Notes: generated by a model not told the origin, from the letters alone. Counted from the first letter of the stretch, positions 33,364 through 42,531 are shown. The stretch is 64,000 nt of DNA from Clavibacter sp. B3I6 (GCF_030816895.1 NZ_JAUSYL010000001.1:2542001-2606000), one strand, 5' to 3'. Numbers and translations are program-made.

Positions 33364-34686
33364 GTGTTGAGCGCCGTCGTCAGGATCTTCCGCACCCCCG
33401 ATCTGCGTCGCAAGATCGGCTTCACGCTGGGCATCATCGCCCTCTTCCGCCTGGGATCGTTCATCCCCGCGCCGTTCGTCGACTTCGCCAACGTGCAGTC
33501 GTGCCTCGCGGCGAACCAGGGCACCTCGGGCCTCTACGAGCTCGTCAACCTCTTCAGCGGCGGCGCGCTGCTGAAGCTCTCCATCTTCGCGCTGGGCATC
33601 ATGCCGTACATCACGGCGTCGATCATCGTCCAGCTGCTCCGCGTGGTCATCCCGCACTTCGACACCCTCTACAAGGAGGGCCAGTCCGGTCAGGCCAAGC
33701 TCACGCAGTACACGCGCTACCTCACGATCGCCCTCGCGGTCCTGCAGTCCACGACGCTCATCACGGTCGCGCGCAGCGGTGCGCTGTTCGGCCAGACGAA
33801 CGTCAGCGCCTGCACGCAGCTCATCACGAACGACGCCTGGTACGCGATCATGCTCATGGTCATCACGATGACCGCCGGCACCGGCCTCATCATGTGGATG
33901 GGCGAGCTCATCACCGAGCGCGGCATCGGCAACGGCATGTCGCTCCTCATCTTCACGTCGGTCGCCGCGGCCTTCCCGACCTCGCTGCTCGCCATCCAGC
34001 AGAGCCGCGGCTGGGAGGTCTTCGCCCTCGTGATCCTGGTCGGCCTGCTGGTCGTCGCCGCCGTCGTCTACGTCGAGCAGTCGCAGCGCCGCATCCCGGT
34101 CCAGTACGCCAAGCGCATGGTCGGCCGCCGCACCTACGGCGGCAACAACACCTACATCCCCATCAAGGTCAACATGGCCGGCGTCGTGCCCGTCATCTTC
34201 GCCTCGTCGCTGCTGTACCTGCCCGCGCTCGTCGCGCAGTTCAACCAGCCCGCCGTCGGCGAGGCGCCCGCGCCGTGGGTGCAGTGGATCACCGACAACC
34301 TCACGACGGGCGACCACCCGCTCTACATGGCGATGTACTTCCTGCTCATCGTCGGCTTCACGTACTTCTACGTCGCCATCACCTTCAACCCGGAGGAGGT
34401 CGCCGACAACATGAAGAAGTACGGCGGCTTCATCCCCGGCATCCGCGCCGGCCGCCCGACCGCCGAGTACCTCGACTACGTGCTCACGCGCATCACGCTG
34501 CCGGGCTCGCTGTACCTCGGCCTCATCGCGCTCCTGCCGCTCATCGCCCTCTCGCTCGTCGGCGCCAACCAGAACTTCCCGTTCGGCGGCGCGAGCATCC
34601 TGATCGTCGTGGGCGTCGGCCTCGAGACGGTGAAGCAGATCGACTCGCAGCTGCAGCAGCGCCACTACGAGGGGCTGCTCAAGTGA
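33364..34686 (+). CDS. secY: Preprotein translocase channel SecY
   Basis: The 440-residue pore of the Sec translocon with ten predicted membrane helices. RTPDLRRKIGFTLGIIALFR opens helix 1, IMPYITASIIVQLL and GQAKLTQYTRYLTIALAVLQ are family motifs, and the cytoplasmic loop ERGIGNGMSLLIF lies in the middle. GTG at 33364 is chosen (an adjacent TTG is possible). Its stop overlaps the adk start (GTGA). The 124-nt gap upstream holds the rplO hairpin but no clear promoter. Confidence 0.97.
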   Translation: MLSAVVRIFRTPDLRRKIGFTLGIIALFRLGSFIPAPFVDFANVQSCLAANQGTSGLYELVNLFSGGALLKLSIFALGIMPYITASIIVQLLRVVIPHFDTLYKEGQSGQAKLTQYTRYLTIALAVLQSTTLITVARSGALFGQTNVSACTQLITNDAWYAIMLMVITMTAGTGLIMWMGELITERGIGNGMSLLIFTSVAAAFPTSLLAIQQSRGWEVFALVILVGLLVVAAVVYVEQSQRRIPVQYAKRMVGRRTYGGNNTYIPIKVNMAGVVPVIFASSLLYLPALVAQFNQPAVGEAPAPWVQWITDNLTTGDHPLYMAMYFLLIVGFTYFYVAITFNPEEVADNMKKYGGFIPGIRAGRPTAEYLDYVLTRITLPGSLYLGLIALLPLIALSLVGANQNFPFGGASILIVVGVGLETVKQIDSQLQQRHYEGLLK

Positions 34687-35285
34687 CCCGGCTCCTGATC
34701 GTCGGGCCGCCCGGCGCCGGCAAGGGCACGCAGGCGAAGCTCATCGCGGCCGAATACGGCATCCCGGACATCTCGACCGGCGACATCTTCCGCCAGAACA
34801 TCAAGGACGGCACCGAGCTCGGCCAGCAGGTCCAGGCCCTCGTCGACGCGGGGAACTACGTCCCGGACGAGCTCACCAACAGCCTCGTGACCAGCCGCCT
34901 CCAGGAGGAGGACGCGCAGGCGGGCTTCCTGCTCGACGGCTACCCGCGCACGCTCGACCAGGTCGCGTACCTGGAGGAGCTGCTGCAGGGCTGGGGTCAC
35001 GAGCTCGATGCCGTGATCCAGCTCGTCGCCGACGAGGACGAGGTCGTCTCCCGCCTCACGCGCCGCGCCACCGAGCAGGGCCGCGCGGACGACAGCGAGG
35101 ACGCCATCCGGCACCGCCAGGAGGTGTACGTCCGCGAGACGTCACCGCTCATCGCGGTCTACCGCGACCGCGGGCTGCTGCTCGAGGTCGACGGCCTGGG
35201 CGAGGTCGACGAGGTCGCCGCGCGCATCCGCGAGGCCCTGGCTGCCCGCGGCATCCGGCCGGTCTCCGACGCGGGCCGCGTCTAG
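34683..35285 (+). CDS. adk: Adenylate kinase
   Basis: A 200-residue adenylate kinase (ATP + AMP to 2 ADP). P-loop GPPGAGKGTQ, AMP-binding ISTGDIFRQNI, and the signature FLLDGYPRTLDQ. The LID is the short form (RRATEQGRADDSEDAIRHR) without zinc cysteines, as is usual in actinobacteria. GTG start overlapping secY by 4 nt; map follows after 3 nt. Confidence 0.97.
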   Translation: MTRLLIVGPPGAGKGTQAKLIAAEYGIPDISTGDIFRQNIKDGTELGQQVQALVDAGNYVPDELTNSLVTSRLQEEDAQAGFLLDGYPRTLDQVAYLEELLQGWGHELDAVIQLVADEDEVVSRLTRRATEQGRADDSEDAIRHRQEVYVRETSPLIAVYRDRGLLLEVDGLGEVDEVAARIREALAARGIRPVSDAGRV

Positions 35286-35288
35286 CCC

Positions 35289-36125
35289 GTGGGAGCGCTC
35301 CGCCGCACCCCGGGGATCTACAAGACCCCGGACGAGATGCGCCGCATGGTCGCCCCCGGGCTCGCCACCGCTGCGTCGCTCGACGCGGTGCGGGCGCTCA
35401 TCGCCCCCGGTGTCACGACGGGCGAGCTCGACCAGGCGGCCGACGCCGCGATCCGCGCGCTCGGCGGGCACTCGAACTTCCAGCTCGTGCCGGGCTACCG
35501 CCACACGGTGTGCGTCTCGGTGAACGACGAGGTCGTGCACGGGATCCCCGGCGACCGCGTGCTGCAGCCGGGCGACATCGTCTCGGTCGACAGCGGTGCG
35601 GAGATCGACGGCTGGAACGGCGACTCGGCCATGACGGTCGTCGTCCCCGACCCCGCCCGGCCGGACGTCGTGGAGGCGCGCGAGCTCCTGTCCCGCGTCA
35701 CCGAGGACTCGCTGTGGGCCGGCATCGCCCGGCTCGCGACGGCATCCCACCTCAACGAGGTGGGGGAGGCCGTCGAGGAGTCCGTCGAGGCGGCGGGATC
35801 CTTCGGCATCGTCATGGACTACACGGGCCACGGCATCGGCCGGAGCATGCACGAGGATCCGCCGGTGTTCAACTACCGCGTGCGCGGGAAGGGCCCGGCC
35901 GTGAAGCCCGGGCTGGTCGTCGCGATCGAGCCGATGATCACCGACGGCGAGGCGGAGACGCGCGTCCTCGACGACGACTGGACCGTCGCCACCGTGGACG
36001 GCAGCATGGCCTCGCACTGGGAGCACTCCGTCGCCGTGCACGCGCGCGGCATCTGGGTGCTCACGCTGGCGGACGGCGGTGCGTCGCGCCTCGTGCCGCT
36101 GGGGATCACGCCCGTCGCGCCCTGA
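35289..36125 (+). CDS. map: Methionine aminopeptidase, type I
   Basis: A 278-residue type I enzyme that removes the initiator Met. The di-metal site can be read: Asp in VSVDSGAEIDGWNGDSAMTV (two Asp ligands), His in GHGIGRSMHEDP, Glu in AIEPMI and Glu in SHWEHSV. GTG start. Last gene of the secY-adk-map unit; it converges on the PTS regulator, with 50 bp between the stops and no clear terminator. Confidence 0.96.
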   Translation: MGALRRTPGIYKTPDEMRRMVAPGLATAASLDAVRALIAPGVTTGELDQAADAAIRALGGHSNFQLVPGYRHTVCVSVNDEVVHGIPGDRVLQPGDIVSVDSGAEIDGWNGDSAMTVVVPDPARPDVVEARELLSRVTEDSLWAGIARLATASHLNEVGEAVEESVEAAGSFGIVMDYTGHGIGRSMHEDPPVFNYRVRGKGPAVKPGLVVAIEPMITDGEAETRVLDDDWTVATVDGSMASHWEHSVAVHARGIWVLTLADGGASRLVPLGITPVAP

Positions 36126-36175
36126 GCGTCGCCGACGGCTGACGGCGGGCCCGGACGCTGCCCACGAGCCTCGGG

Positions 36176-38200
36176 TCAGGTGTCCATGACGTGCACGAGC
36201 TCCTCGATGAAGGAGCCGTGCGATCCCGACGCCCGCATGATCGCCTGCACGTCGCGGTGGTCGGAGAAGACCTCCACGAACTGGTCGAACACGTGCTGGA
36301 AGCTCGTGCGGCCGCTCGCGCTGAAGGCGACGAGCGCCACCACGTGCACGCGGTTGCCGCCCCACTGCATCGCCTCGTCGTTCACCACGATCGCGATGGC
36401 CGTGCGGTGCGCCGTCATGGCCAGCGAGTGCGGCACGGCGAGCGTGTCCGTGAAGGCCGTGGACGACAGCCGCTCGCGCTCGATGGCGCCCTCGATGTAC
36501 TCGGGCTCGATGATGCCTTGCTCGACCATGCGCTGACCGAGCAGCCGGATCATGGCCTCCTCGTCGGGCGCGTGCAGGTCCCGGAAGAACAGGGACTCGT
36601 CGAGGAAGCGCAGCAGGTCGTGCTTCATGGAGCTCCGGCGCGCGTGCCGGCGGATGCGGGCGACAGCCCGGCGGATCGACTCGATGTCGTCGGGCGTGGG
36701 CAGCGGCTGCACGACCACGACGTTGTCGGCGGGCGGACGGGACCCGGTGGCGTCGATCACGAGCTGCACGCCGAGCGCGTCGGCGTCGACGTCGGTGCGC
36801 GTCACGACGGCGTCCACGCTGATGTCCGCGCCGAGCGCCTGCTCGATGCGGCTGCGCATGATCTGGTGCAGGTCGTAGTAGTTCGGGCACACGAGCGCGC
36901 AGGCGACCCGGTCGTCGCGCCGCGCGATCCGCTCCCGGTGCGACCCCACGTGCAGGGCGATGTAGGCGATCTCGTCGTCGTTGATCGCGATGCCGCGGCG
37001 CCGCTGCACCTCGCTCGCGATGAAGACCGCGATCTCGTAGGTCATCGGGTAGGAGGTCTTGATGGAGCGCGCGAGCGGGTTGCGGGAGAAGGAGCGGTCG
37101 GCGGCGCGCGCGACGAGGTTGCCGAGGTGCAGGGAGAAGCGGACCGTGAAGTCCTCGTCCTCGAGGTCGACCAGGTACTCCTGCTTCACGCGGCGGACGA
37201 TGGCGCGCACCACGTCGAGGTCGCTCTCGACGACGTGCTCGCGCATCACGGTCGCCAGCGACTGCTCGTTGCCGGGCGTGACGACGCGCGTCCGGACGAG
37301 GAGGGCGAGGTAGGCGATGTCGCCGGCCGGCACCGGCACGTCGAAGTGGGCGGCGAGGAGGCGGGCGAGCACGTCGCGGATGGCGAGCGCCGTGGGATCC
37401 GCAGCGGCTCCCGCGGCGGGGTCGTGCCCGGCGGGGTCGTGCCCGGCGGCGTCGCGACCGGCCTCGGCGCCGTCGTCGGCCGGATCCCCATCCGCCGCGG
37501 GATCGGGATCGACCGCGGCGTCCCCGTCCGCCCGCCGCGGCGCCCGCGCGAGCCGGTCCACCGCGATGGCCACGTGCAGGAGGACGTTGTCGACGCCGTA
37601 CTCGTTCACGAAGAAGCCGCGCTCCGTGAGCTCGCGGATGAGGTCCGTCTTGAACGCCTTCAGCGAGTCGGAGGCGAACTCGCGCTGCACGGACTCCAGC
37701 GGCAGGAAGCCCTGCGCGCTCTCGTCGCGGAACATGCGCGAGAGCAGCCGGCGGAAGTCGCGCTCCGAGCCCTCGAGGACCACGGTGGATCCGGCGCGGC
37801 GGAGCGCGAGTCCCGCGTCCTCGACGAGGGCGCGGACCTTGCGGAGGTCCGCCTCGACCGTGGAGTCGCTCACGTGCAGCTCGTCGGCGAGCAGGTGGAC
37901 GTCGAGGCCCTCGGGCGCGTCGCCGAGACGGCGGACGAGCGCGTGCAGCCGGTCGCGGGGCGTGCCCTGCGGATCCGCCGTCGGCCGGGCGCCGAGGTGA
38001 CGGGCGTAGCTGCCGGCGTCGATGCGGTAGCCGTCGGGGGAGGAGGCGACGACCACGCTCGAGCGCTCCCGGACGGCCGTGACGTAGTTGCGGACGCTGC
38101 GGGTGGTGACGCCGAGGCGGTCCGCGAGCTCGCCGGCCTCGACCCACCGGTCGGCCGTGGACAGGTAGTCCAGCAGCCTCTCCTGGTTGTCGCTCAGCAT
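36176..38200 (-). CDS. PRD-containing PTS transcriptional regulator (MtlR-like)
   Basis: A 674-residue multidomain regulator. Domains in order: winged HTH (residues 1-60, ELADRLGVTTRSVRNYV), second Mga-like HTH (80-150), PRD1 (about 185-310, His209), PRD2 (320-425, His358 and His417), EIIB-like domain (430-520) and EIIA-like domain (530-674, His591 in AVPHS). This is the MtlR/LicR class, controlled by PTS phosphorylation. PRD1 is interrupted by a disordered insert (about residues 221-268) with GHDPA repeats. GAGGGA precedes the ATG. It is divergent from the mannitol PTS genes it probably controls. Confidence 0.9.
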   Translation of the reverse strand: MLSDNQERLLDYLSTADRWVEAGELADRLGVTTRSVRNYVTAVRERSSVVVASSPDGYRIDAGSYARHLGARPTADPQGTPRDRLHALVRRLGDAPEGLDVHLLADELHVSDSTVEADLRKVRALVEDAGLALRRAGSTVVLEGSERDFRRLLSRMFRDESAQGFLPLESVQREFASDSLKAFKTDLIRELTERGFFVNEYGVDNVLLHVAIAVDRLARAPRRADGDAAVDPDPAADGDPADDGAEAGRDAAGHDPAGHDPAAGAAADPTALAIRDVLARLLAAHFDVPVPAGDIAYLALLVRTRVVTPGNEQSLATVMREHVVESDLDVVRAIVRRVKQEYLVDLEDEDFTVRFSLHLGNLVARAADRSFSRNPLARSIKTSYPMTYEIAVFIASEVQRRRGIAINDDEIAYIALHVGSHRERIARRDDRVACALVCPNYYDLHQIMRSRIEQALGADISVDAVVTRTDVDADALGVQLVIDATGSRPPADNVVVVQPLPTPDDIESIRRAVARIRRHARRSSMKHDLLRFLDESLFFRDLHAPDEEAMIRLLGQRMVEQGIIEPEYIEGAIERERLSSTAFTDTLAVPHSLAMTAHRTAIAIVVNDEAMQWGGNRVHVVALVAFSASGRTSFQHVFDQFVEVFSDHRDVQAIMRASGSHGSFIEELVHVMDT
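37415..37459 (-). repeat. 15-bp tandem repeat in the PTS regulator
   Basis: GGCGGGGTCGTGCCC twice perfectly, then a third copy with three changes. It codes GHDPA-type pentads within the PRD1 insert and may be slippage-prone. Confidence 0.85.
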
Positions 38201-38273
38201 GGTCGTCTCCCTCGCGGCGGTCCGCCTCGGCCGGATCCGCGGGGCGGGGTCGGTCCGTGCACACCGAGTCAAC

Positions 38274-38294
38274 CATCCGGTCCGGGTCCGGATG
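38274..38294. promoter_or_regulatory. Inverted repeat, possible operator of the mannitol PTS locus
   Basis: CATCCGG-N7-CCGGATG in the 209-bp divergent gap between the regulator and the EIIB gene, 32 bases before a TACCCT -10 candidate (38326-38331). A fitting place for a regulator site; assignment is inference. Confidence 0.45.
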
Positions 38295-38325
38295 CCCGAG
38301 CGGGACTGCGCCGCACCGGTTTTCC

Positions 38326-38331
38326 TACCCT
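38326..38331 (+). promoter_or_regulatory. -10 candidate of the EIIB-ptsHI-mtl genes
   Basis: TACCCT within TTTTCCTACCCTGCGG, about 80 bases before the EIIB start; no good -35 is seen, which would suit an activator-dependent promoter. Confidence 0.4.
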
Positions 38332-38409
38332 GCGGAAGCGGATCTGCTGGCGCCCCGCCCGGCCGCGGAGCACGATGGGACGACCAGCGACGACGCGAGG
38401 AGGCACAGC

Positions 38410-38835
38410 ATGACCGGGAGGATCCTCGTCGTCTGCGGCTCCGGCGCATCCAGCACCTTCCTCGCCCACCGCCTCCGCGAGCTCGCCGAGGCCGACGGGC
38501 TCGAGATCGAGGCCGTCGCCGGATCCCTCGCCCAGGTGCGACTCGACGCCGCCGGCATGGACGTCGTCCTCCTCGGCGCCCACCTCGCCGACCGCCTCGA
38601 CGCCGTCCGCGACGCCGCCGCCGACGAGGGCGCCACCGCGGTCCTCCTCGACGCCGACGCCTCCCGCCCCGAGGGCGCGCGCGCCGCGCTCGACCGGGCC
38701 CTCGCGGTGATGCGCACGGGCGCCCGCTCACTCCGCCGCGCGCCCGGCCCGGCCGGCCGGTCGGGCCCGTCCGGCCTGCCGGGCATCCCCGGCCTCCACG
38801 GCCGCCCCGCCGGGGGAGCACCGCCCGCGGCCTGA
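38410..38835 (+). CDS. Orphan PTS EIIB (lactose/cellobiose type) with collagen-like tail
   Basis: A 141-residue protein. Residues 1-104 form a Lac/cellobiose-family EIIB domain: strand ILVVCGSGASSTFLAHRL with phosphorylatable Cys9 and its loop. No matching EIIC or EIIA of that family is present. Residues 113-133 are seven Gly-X-Y triplets (GPA, GRS, GPS, GLP, GIP, GLH, GRP), like a short collagen helix. GAGGAGG precedes the ATG. It heads the PTS operon. It may be a phosphorylation sensor for the regulator or a decayed transporter part; function uncertain. Confidence 0.7.
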   Translation: MTGRILVVCGSGASSTFLAHRLRELAEADGLEIEAVAGSLAQVRLDAAGMDVVLLGAHLADRLDAVRDAAADEGATAVLLDADASRPEGARAALDRALAVMRTGARSLRRAPGPAGRSGPSGLPGIPGLHGRPAGGAPPAA

Positions 38836-38914
38836 CCACCGGCGCCCGCGCCGGCCCCGCACGACCCGCGATACCCGCACGACCACCCAGACCCGCACGA
38901 CCACCGCCCACCAG

Positions 38915-38932
38915 GGCCCCGCCGACGGGGCC
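38915..38932 (+). terminator. Hairpin between EIIB and ptsH
   Basis: GGCCCCG-CCGA-CGGGGCC, behind a C-rich stretch with ACCCGCACGACCACC repeated twice (38871 and 38890 regions). It may modulate expression of ptsH relative to the EIIB gene. Confidence 0.45.
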
Positions 38933-38948
38933 GAACGAAGGAGCCACC

Positions 38949-39215
38949 ATGGCAGAACGCACCGTCACCATCGCCTCGTCGCACGGGCTGCACGCCCGCC
39001 CCGCCTCGCTGTTCACGCAGGCCGCCGCGAAGGCCGGGATCCCCGTGCAGCTCGCCAAGGGGGAGCGCAGCGTCAACGCCGCGAGCATCCTCGGCGTCAT
39101 CTCCCTCGGCGTCGACACGGGCGACGAGGTCGTCGTCTCGGCCGAGGGCGAGAACGCCGAGCAGGTCGTCGCCGACCTCGCGACGCTCCTCGAGTCCGAC
39201 CTGGACGCCGCATGA
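38949..39215 (+). CDS. ptsH: HPr phosphocarrier protein
   Basis: The 88-residue HPr. GLHARPAS carries the active His (about residue 15) phosphorylated by enzyme I. The usual regulatory Ser is in the NAASILGVISLG segment (KSIMG region in others). A GAAGGAG ribosome binding site precedes the ATG. Its stop overlaps the ptsI start by 4 nt (ATGA). General PTS proteins inside a sugar-specific locus make the locus self-contained. Confidence 0.95.
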   Translation: MAERTVTIASSHGLHARPASLFTQAAAKAGIPVQLAKGERSVNAASILGVISLGVDTGDEVVVSAEGENAEQVVADLATLLESDLDAA

Positions 39216-40882
39216 GCTCCCGCACCCTCTCCGGCATCGGCATCGGCCGGGGCTCCGCCGTCGGTCCCGTCATCCGGATGCCCGACCCGCTCCCCGAGCC
39301 CGCCGACACCGCGAGCGCCCTCTCCGCCGACGAGGAGCGCATCCGCGTGAGCGCGTCGCTCGCCGCGGTCGCCGCCGACATCCGCATCCGCGGGGAGAAG
39401 GCCGGCGGCGCGGCGAAGGACGTGCTCGAGGCGCAGGCGTTCATGGCCGAGGACCCGACGCTCGTCGACGACATCACCGCCCGCCTCGCGACGGGCCGCA
39501 CCGCCGAGCGCGCCGTGCACGAGGCGTTCGCGGGCTTCCGCGACCTGCTCCTCAGCATGGGCGGCTACATGGGCGAGCGCGCCACCGACCTCGACGACGT
39601 CTCGCAGCGCGTCGTCGCGCACCTGCAGGGCGTCGCCGCCCCCGGCGTGCCGGACCCCGACCACCCGTTCGTGCTCGTCGCCCGCGACCTCGCGCCCGCC
39701 GACACCGCCCTCCTCGACCTCGAGAAGGTCCTCGCGCTCATCACGACCGACGGCGGCCCCACCTCGCACACGGCGATCCTCGCCCGCGAGAAGGCGATCG
39801 TCGCGGTCGTCGGCGTCGCGGCCGCGGCCGACCTCGCCGACGGCGAGATCGTCGTGGTCGACGCGCTCACGGGCGCCGTCACCGTCGCGCCGAGCGAGGA
39901 CGAGGAGCGGGCGGCCCGGGCCGAGATCGAGACCCGCCGCAACCGCACCGCCGTCCCCACCGGCCCCGGCGCGCTCTCCGACGGGACCACGATCCCACTG
40001 CTCGCCAACCTCGGATCCGCCGACGGCGCCGAGGACGCGGTCGCGAAGGGCGCCGAGGGCGTCGGCCTCTTCCGCACCGAGTTCCTCTTCCTCGACGCCA
40101 CGAGCGCCCCGACCGTCGCCGAGCAGGAGGAGCACTACACGCGCCTCCTCCGTGCGTTCCCCGGCCAGAAGGTCGTCGTCCGCGCGCTCGACGCCGGCGC
40201 CGACAAGCCGCTCGCCTTCCTCAACGACGCCGACGAGGAGAACCCGGCCCTCGGGCTCCGCGGCCTCCGCGCGCTCCGGGCCAACGAGCAGGTCCTCCGC
40301 GACCAGCTCACCGCGCTCGCGAACGCCGACGCCGCCACCGAGGCCGACCTGTGGGTCATGGCCCCCATGGTCTCCACCGTGGAGGAGGCGCGGTACTTCT
40401 CCGCGCTCGGCCGCGAGCTGGGCCTCACGACCGTCGGCGTGATGGTGGAGGTCCCCTCCTCCGCGCTCCTCGCCGACCGGATCCTCGCCCACGCCGACTT
40501 CGCGAGCATCGGCACCAACGACCTCACGCAGTACACTCTCGCGGCCGACCGGCTGCTGGGGTCCGTGGCCGCGTTCCAGGACCCGTGGCACCCCGCCGTC
40601 CTCCGCCTCGTGCAGGAGGTCGGCGCCGCGGGACGCGCGCTCGGCAAGCCCGTCGGCATCTGCGGCGAGGCGGCGGCCGACCCGCTGCTCGCCGTCGTGC
40701 TCGTCGGACTCGGCGCCACCAGCCTCTCGATGTCGCCGGCGGCGCTCGCCGACGTGCGCGCCGAGCTCGCCCTCCACACGCGCGAGGAGACGGAGGCCCT
40801 GGCCGCCGTCGCCCTCGCCGCCGACAGCGCCGTCGAGGCGCGCGCCGCGGTCACCGCGGCGTCGGCGCCCGCCACCGTCTGA
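39212..40882 (+). CDS. ptsI: PTS enzyme I (PEP-protein phosphotransferase)
   Basis: The 556-residue enzyme I, which moves phosphate from PEP to HPr. The active His186 lies in GGPTSHTAILAR; GVGLFRTEFLFLD, the PEP-site ALDAGADKPL, SIGTNDLTQYTLAADR and the Cys of GICGEAAADP are all present. Normal length. Coupled to ptsH by ATGA. A 110-nt C-rich gap with four CACCACC-type strings leads to the EIIBC gene. Confidence 0.96.
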   Translation: MSSRTLSGIGIGRGSAVGPVIRMPDPLPEPADTASALSADEERIRVSASLAAVAADIRIRGEKAGGAAKDVLEAQAFMAEDPTLVDDITARLATGRTAERAVHEAFAGFRDLLLSMGGYMGERATDLDDVSQRVVAHLQGVAAPGVPDPDHPFVLVARDLAPADTALLDLEKVLALITTDGGPTSHTAILAREKAIVAVVGVAAAADLADGEIVVVDALTGAVTVAPSEDEERAARAEIETRRNRTAVPTGPGALSDGTTIPLLANLGSADGAEDAVAKGAEGVGLFRTEFLFLDATSAPTVAEQEEHYTRLLRAFPGQKVVVRALDAGADKPLAFLNDADEENPALGLRGLRALRANEQVLRDQLTALANADAATEADLWVMAPMVSTVEEARYFSALGRELGLTTVGVMVEVPSSALLADRILAHADFASIGTNDLTQYTLAADRLLGSVAAFQDPWHPAVLRLVQEVGAAGRALGKPVGICGEAAADPLLAVVLVGLGATSLSMSPAALADVRAELALHTREETEALAAVALAADSAVEARAAVTAASAPATV

Positions 40883-40992
40883 CCGGCACCACCGACCCTC
40901 TCCACCGCACCACCCGCACCCGCGATCCCTCCACCCGCAGCACGGCGAGCCGCAGCAGGCCCGCCACCCACCACGACAGGAGCACCACCCCC

Positions 40993-42531
40993 ATGACGAC
41001 GTCGTCACCCACCCGCAGCACGGGCCAGTCCGTGCGCACGGGCGTGCAGAAGTTCGGCACGTTCCTCAGCGGCATGATCATGCCCAACATCGCGGCGTTC
41101 ATCGCCTGGGGCCTGCTCACGGCCCTGTTCATCCCGGACGGCTACCTGCCGAACGCCGACATCGCGCAGCTCATCGCGCCGGTGCTGTACTTCCTCCTCC
41201 CGCTGCTCATCGCGAACACCGGAGGCCGCATGGTCTACGACGCGCGCGGCGGCGTGGTCGCGACCATCGCGACCATGGGCGTCATCGTCGGCACGGTCGG
41301 CGAGCCCTACTTCGACGGCGGCAGCCCAATGTTCCTCGGCGCCATGATCACGGGCCCGCTCGCGGCCTACCTGCTGAAGGTCATCGAGCGCCTCTGGGTC
41401 GACCGGATCCGCCCCGGCTTCGAGATGCTCGTCAACAACTTCTCGGCCGGCATCCTGGGCGCGATCTTCGCGATCGGCGCCTTCTACCTGCTCACCCCGG
41501 TGATCCGCGGCATCACGGCGGTCCTCGGCGGCGGCGTCGGCTTCCTCGTCGACAACGGCCTCCTGCCCCTCACGAGCATCGTGATCGAGCCGGCCAAGGT
41601 GCTGTTCCTCAACAACGCCATCAACCAGGGCATCCTCACCCCGCTCGGCACGACGGAGGCGCTGGAGGACGGCAAGAGCATCCTGTTCCTGCTCGAGGCC
41701 AACCCCGGCCCGGGTCTCGGCGTGCTCCTCGCCTTCGCGATCTTCGGCGCGGGCGCGGCGCGCTCCACGGCCCCCGGCGCGATCCTCATCCAGTTCGTCG
41801 GCGGCATCCACGAGATCTACTTCCCCTACGTGCTGTCGAAGCCGCTCCTGTTCCTCGCGGTCATCGCGGGTGGCGCCTCGGGCGTCGCGACCAACGTCGC
41901 GTTCGGCTCCGGCCTCCGCGGCCCGGCCTCGCCCGGCAGCATCATCGCCGTGCTCGGCCAGACGGAGCGCAACAGCTTCCCGGGCGTCATCCTCTCGGTC
42001 ATCATCTCCGCGGCCGTCACCTTCATCGTCGCCGCGGTCATCCTCCGCACCGGCAAGAAGGGCTCCGGCGACTTCGGCGCCGCGGTCGCCGCGACGCAGG
42101 CCAACAAGGGCAAGGAGTCCTCGATCCTCACGGGCCTCGGCGCCGAGACCGGCACCGCGGGCACGGTCGGCGGCCTCGCCGACGGCACGACCGGCGCGAA
42201 CGCCACGGGCACGGACGGCGGCACGGCCACGGCCACCCGCATCCAGGACATCGTCTTCGCCTGCGACGCCGGCATGGGCTCGTCCGCCATGGGCGCCTCG
42301 GTGCTCCGCAACAAGATGAAGAAGGCCGGCCTCACGGACGTCACGGTCGTCAACAAGGCCATCGCGGCCCTCGACGGCTCGGCCGACCTCGTGATCACGC
42401 AGCGCGAGCTCACCGACCGGGCCCGCCAGAAGAGCCCGGGCTCCGAGCACGTCTCCGTCGACAACTTCATGAACTCGCCGCGCTACGACGAGATCGTGGA
42501 GCTGGTCCGGAAGCAGCGCTCGGACAGCTGA
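40993..42531 (+). CDS. mtlA: PTS mannitol-specific EIIBC (EIICB)
   Basis: A 512-residue mannitol permease. The N-terminal EIIC domain (about residues 1-345) has six or more membrane helices with FGTFLSGMIMPNIAAFIAWG and the substrate motif GGIHEIYFPYVL. A Thr/Gly/Ala-rich linker follows. The EIIB domain (about 415-512) has phosphorylatable Cys424 in IVFACDAGMGSSAMGASVLR. Mannitol is phosphorylated to mannitol-1-phosphate during import. ACAGGAGC precedes the ATG. The EIIA domain is a separate gene downstream. Confidence 0.94.
   Translation: MTTSSPTRSTGQSVRTGVQKFGTFLSGMIMPNIAAFIAWGLLTALFIPDGYLPNADIAQLIAPVLYFLLPLLIANTGGRMVYDARGGVVATIATMGVIVGTVGEPYFDGGSPMFLGAMITGPLAAYLLKVIERLWVDRIRPGFEMLVNNFSAGILGAIFAIGAFYLLTPVIRGITAVLGGGVGFLVDNGLLPLTSIVIEPAKVLFLNNAINQGILTPLGTTEALEDGKSILFLLEANPGPGLGVLLAFAIFGAGAARSTAPGAILIQFVGGIHEIYFPYVLSKPLLFLAVIAGGASGVATNVAFGSGLRGPASPGSIIAVLGQTERNSFPGVILSVIISAAVTFIVAAVILRTGKKGSGDFGAAVAATQANKGKESSILTGLGAETGTAGTVGGLADGTTGANATGTDGGTATATRIQDIVFACDAGMGSSAMGASVLRNKMKKAGLTDVTVVNKAIAALDGSADLVITQRELTDRARQKSPGSEHVSVDNFMNSPRYDEIVELVRKQRSDS

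Noticed and set aside
36126..36175. Attachment-site duplication flanking the PTS block
   Set aside because: Compared the ends near map and infA by eye; no direct repeat, integrase or tRNA.
35142..38276. 1044-codon minus-strand frame over map and the regulator
   Set aside because: Arg/Pro/Gly-rich out-of-frame translation of real genes.
38871..38905. CRISPR-like short repeats (ACCCGCACGACCACC twice)
   Set aside because: Only two copies with 4-nt spacing and C-rich drift; no array and no cas genes.
38201..41008. Continuation of the minus-strand frame of the PTS regulator up to 41008 (1610 codons in all)
   Set aside because: Only 36176-38200 is protein-like; the rest is antisense to the EIIB, HPr and EI genes. 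The ATG at 38200 with GAGGGA is the real start.
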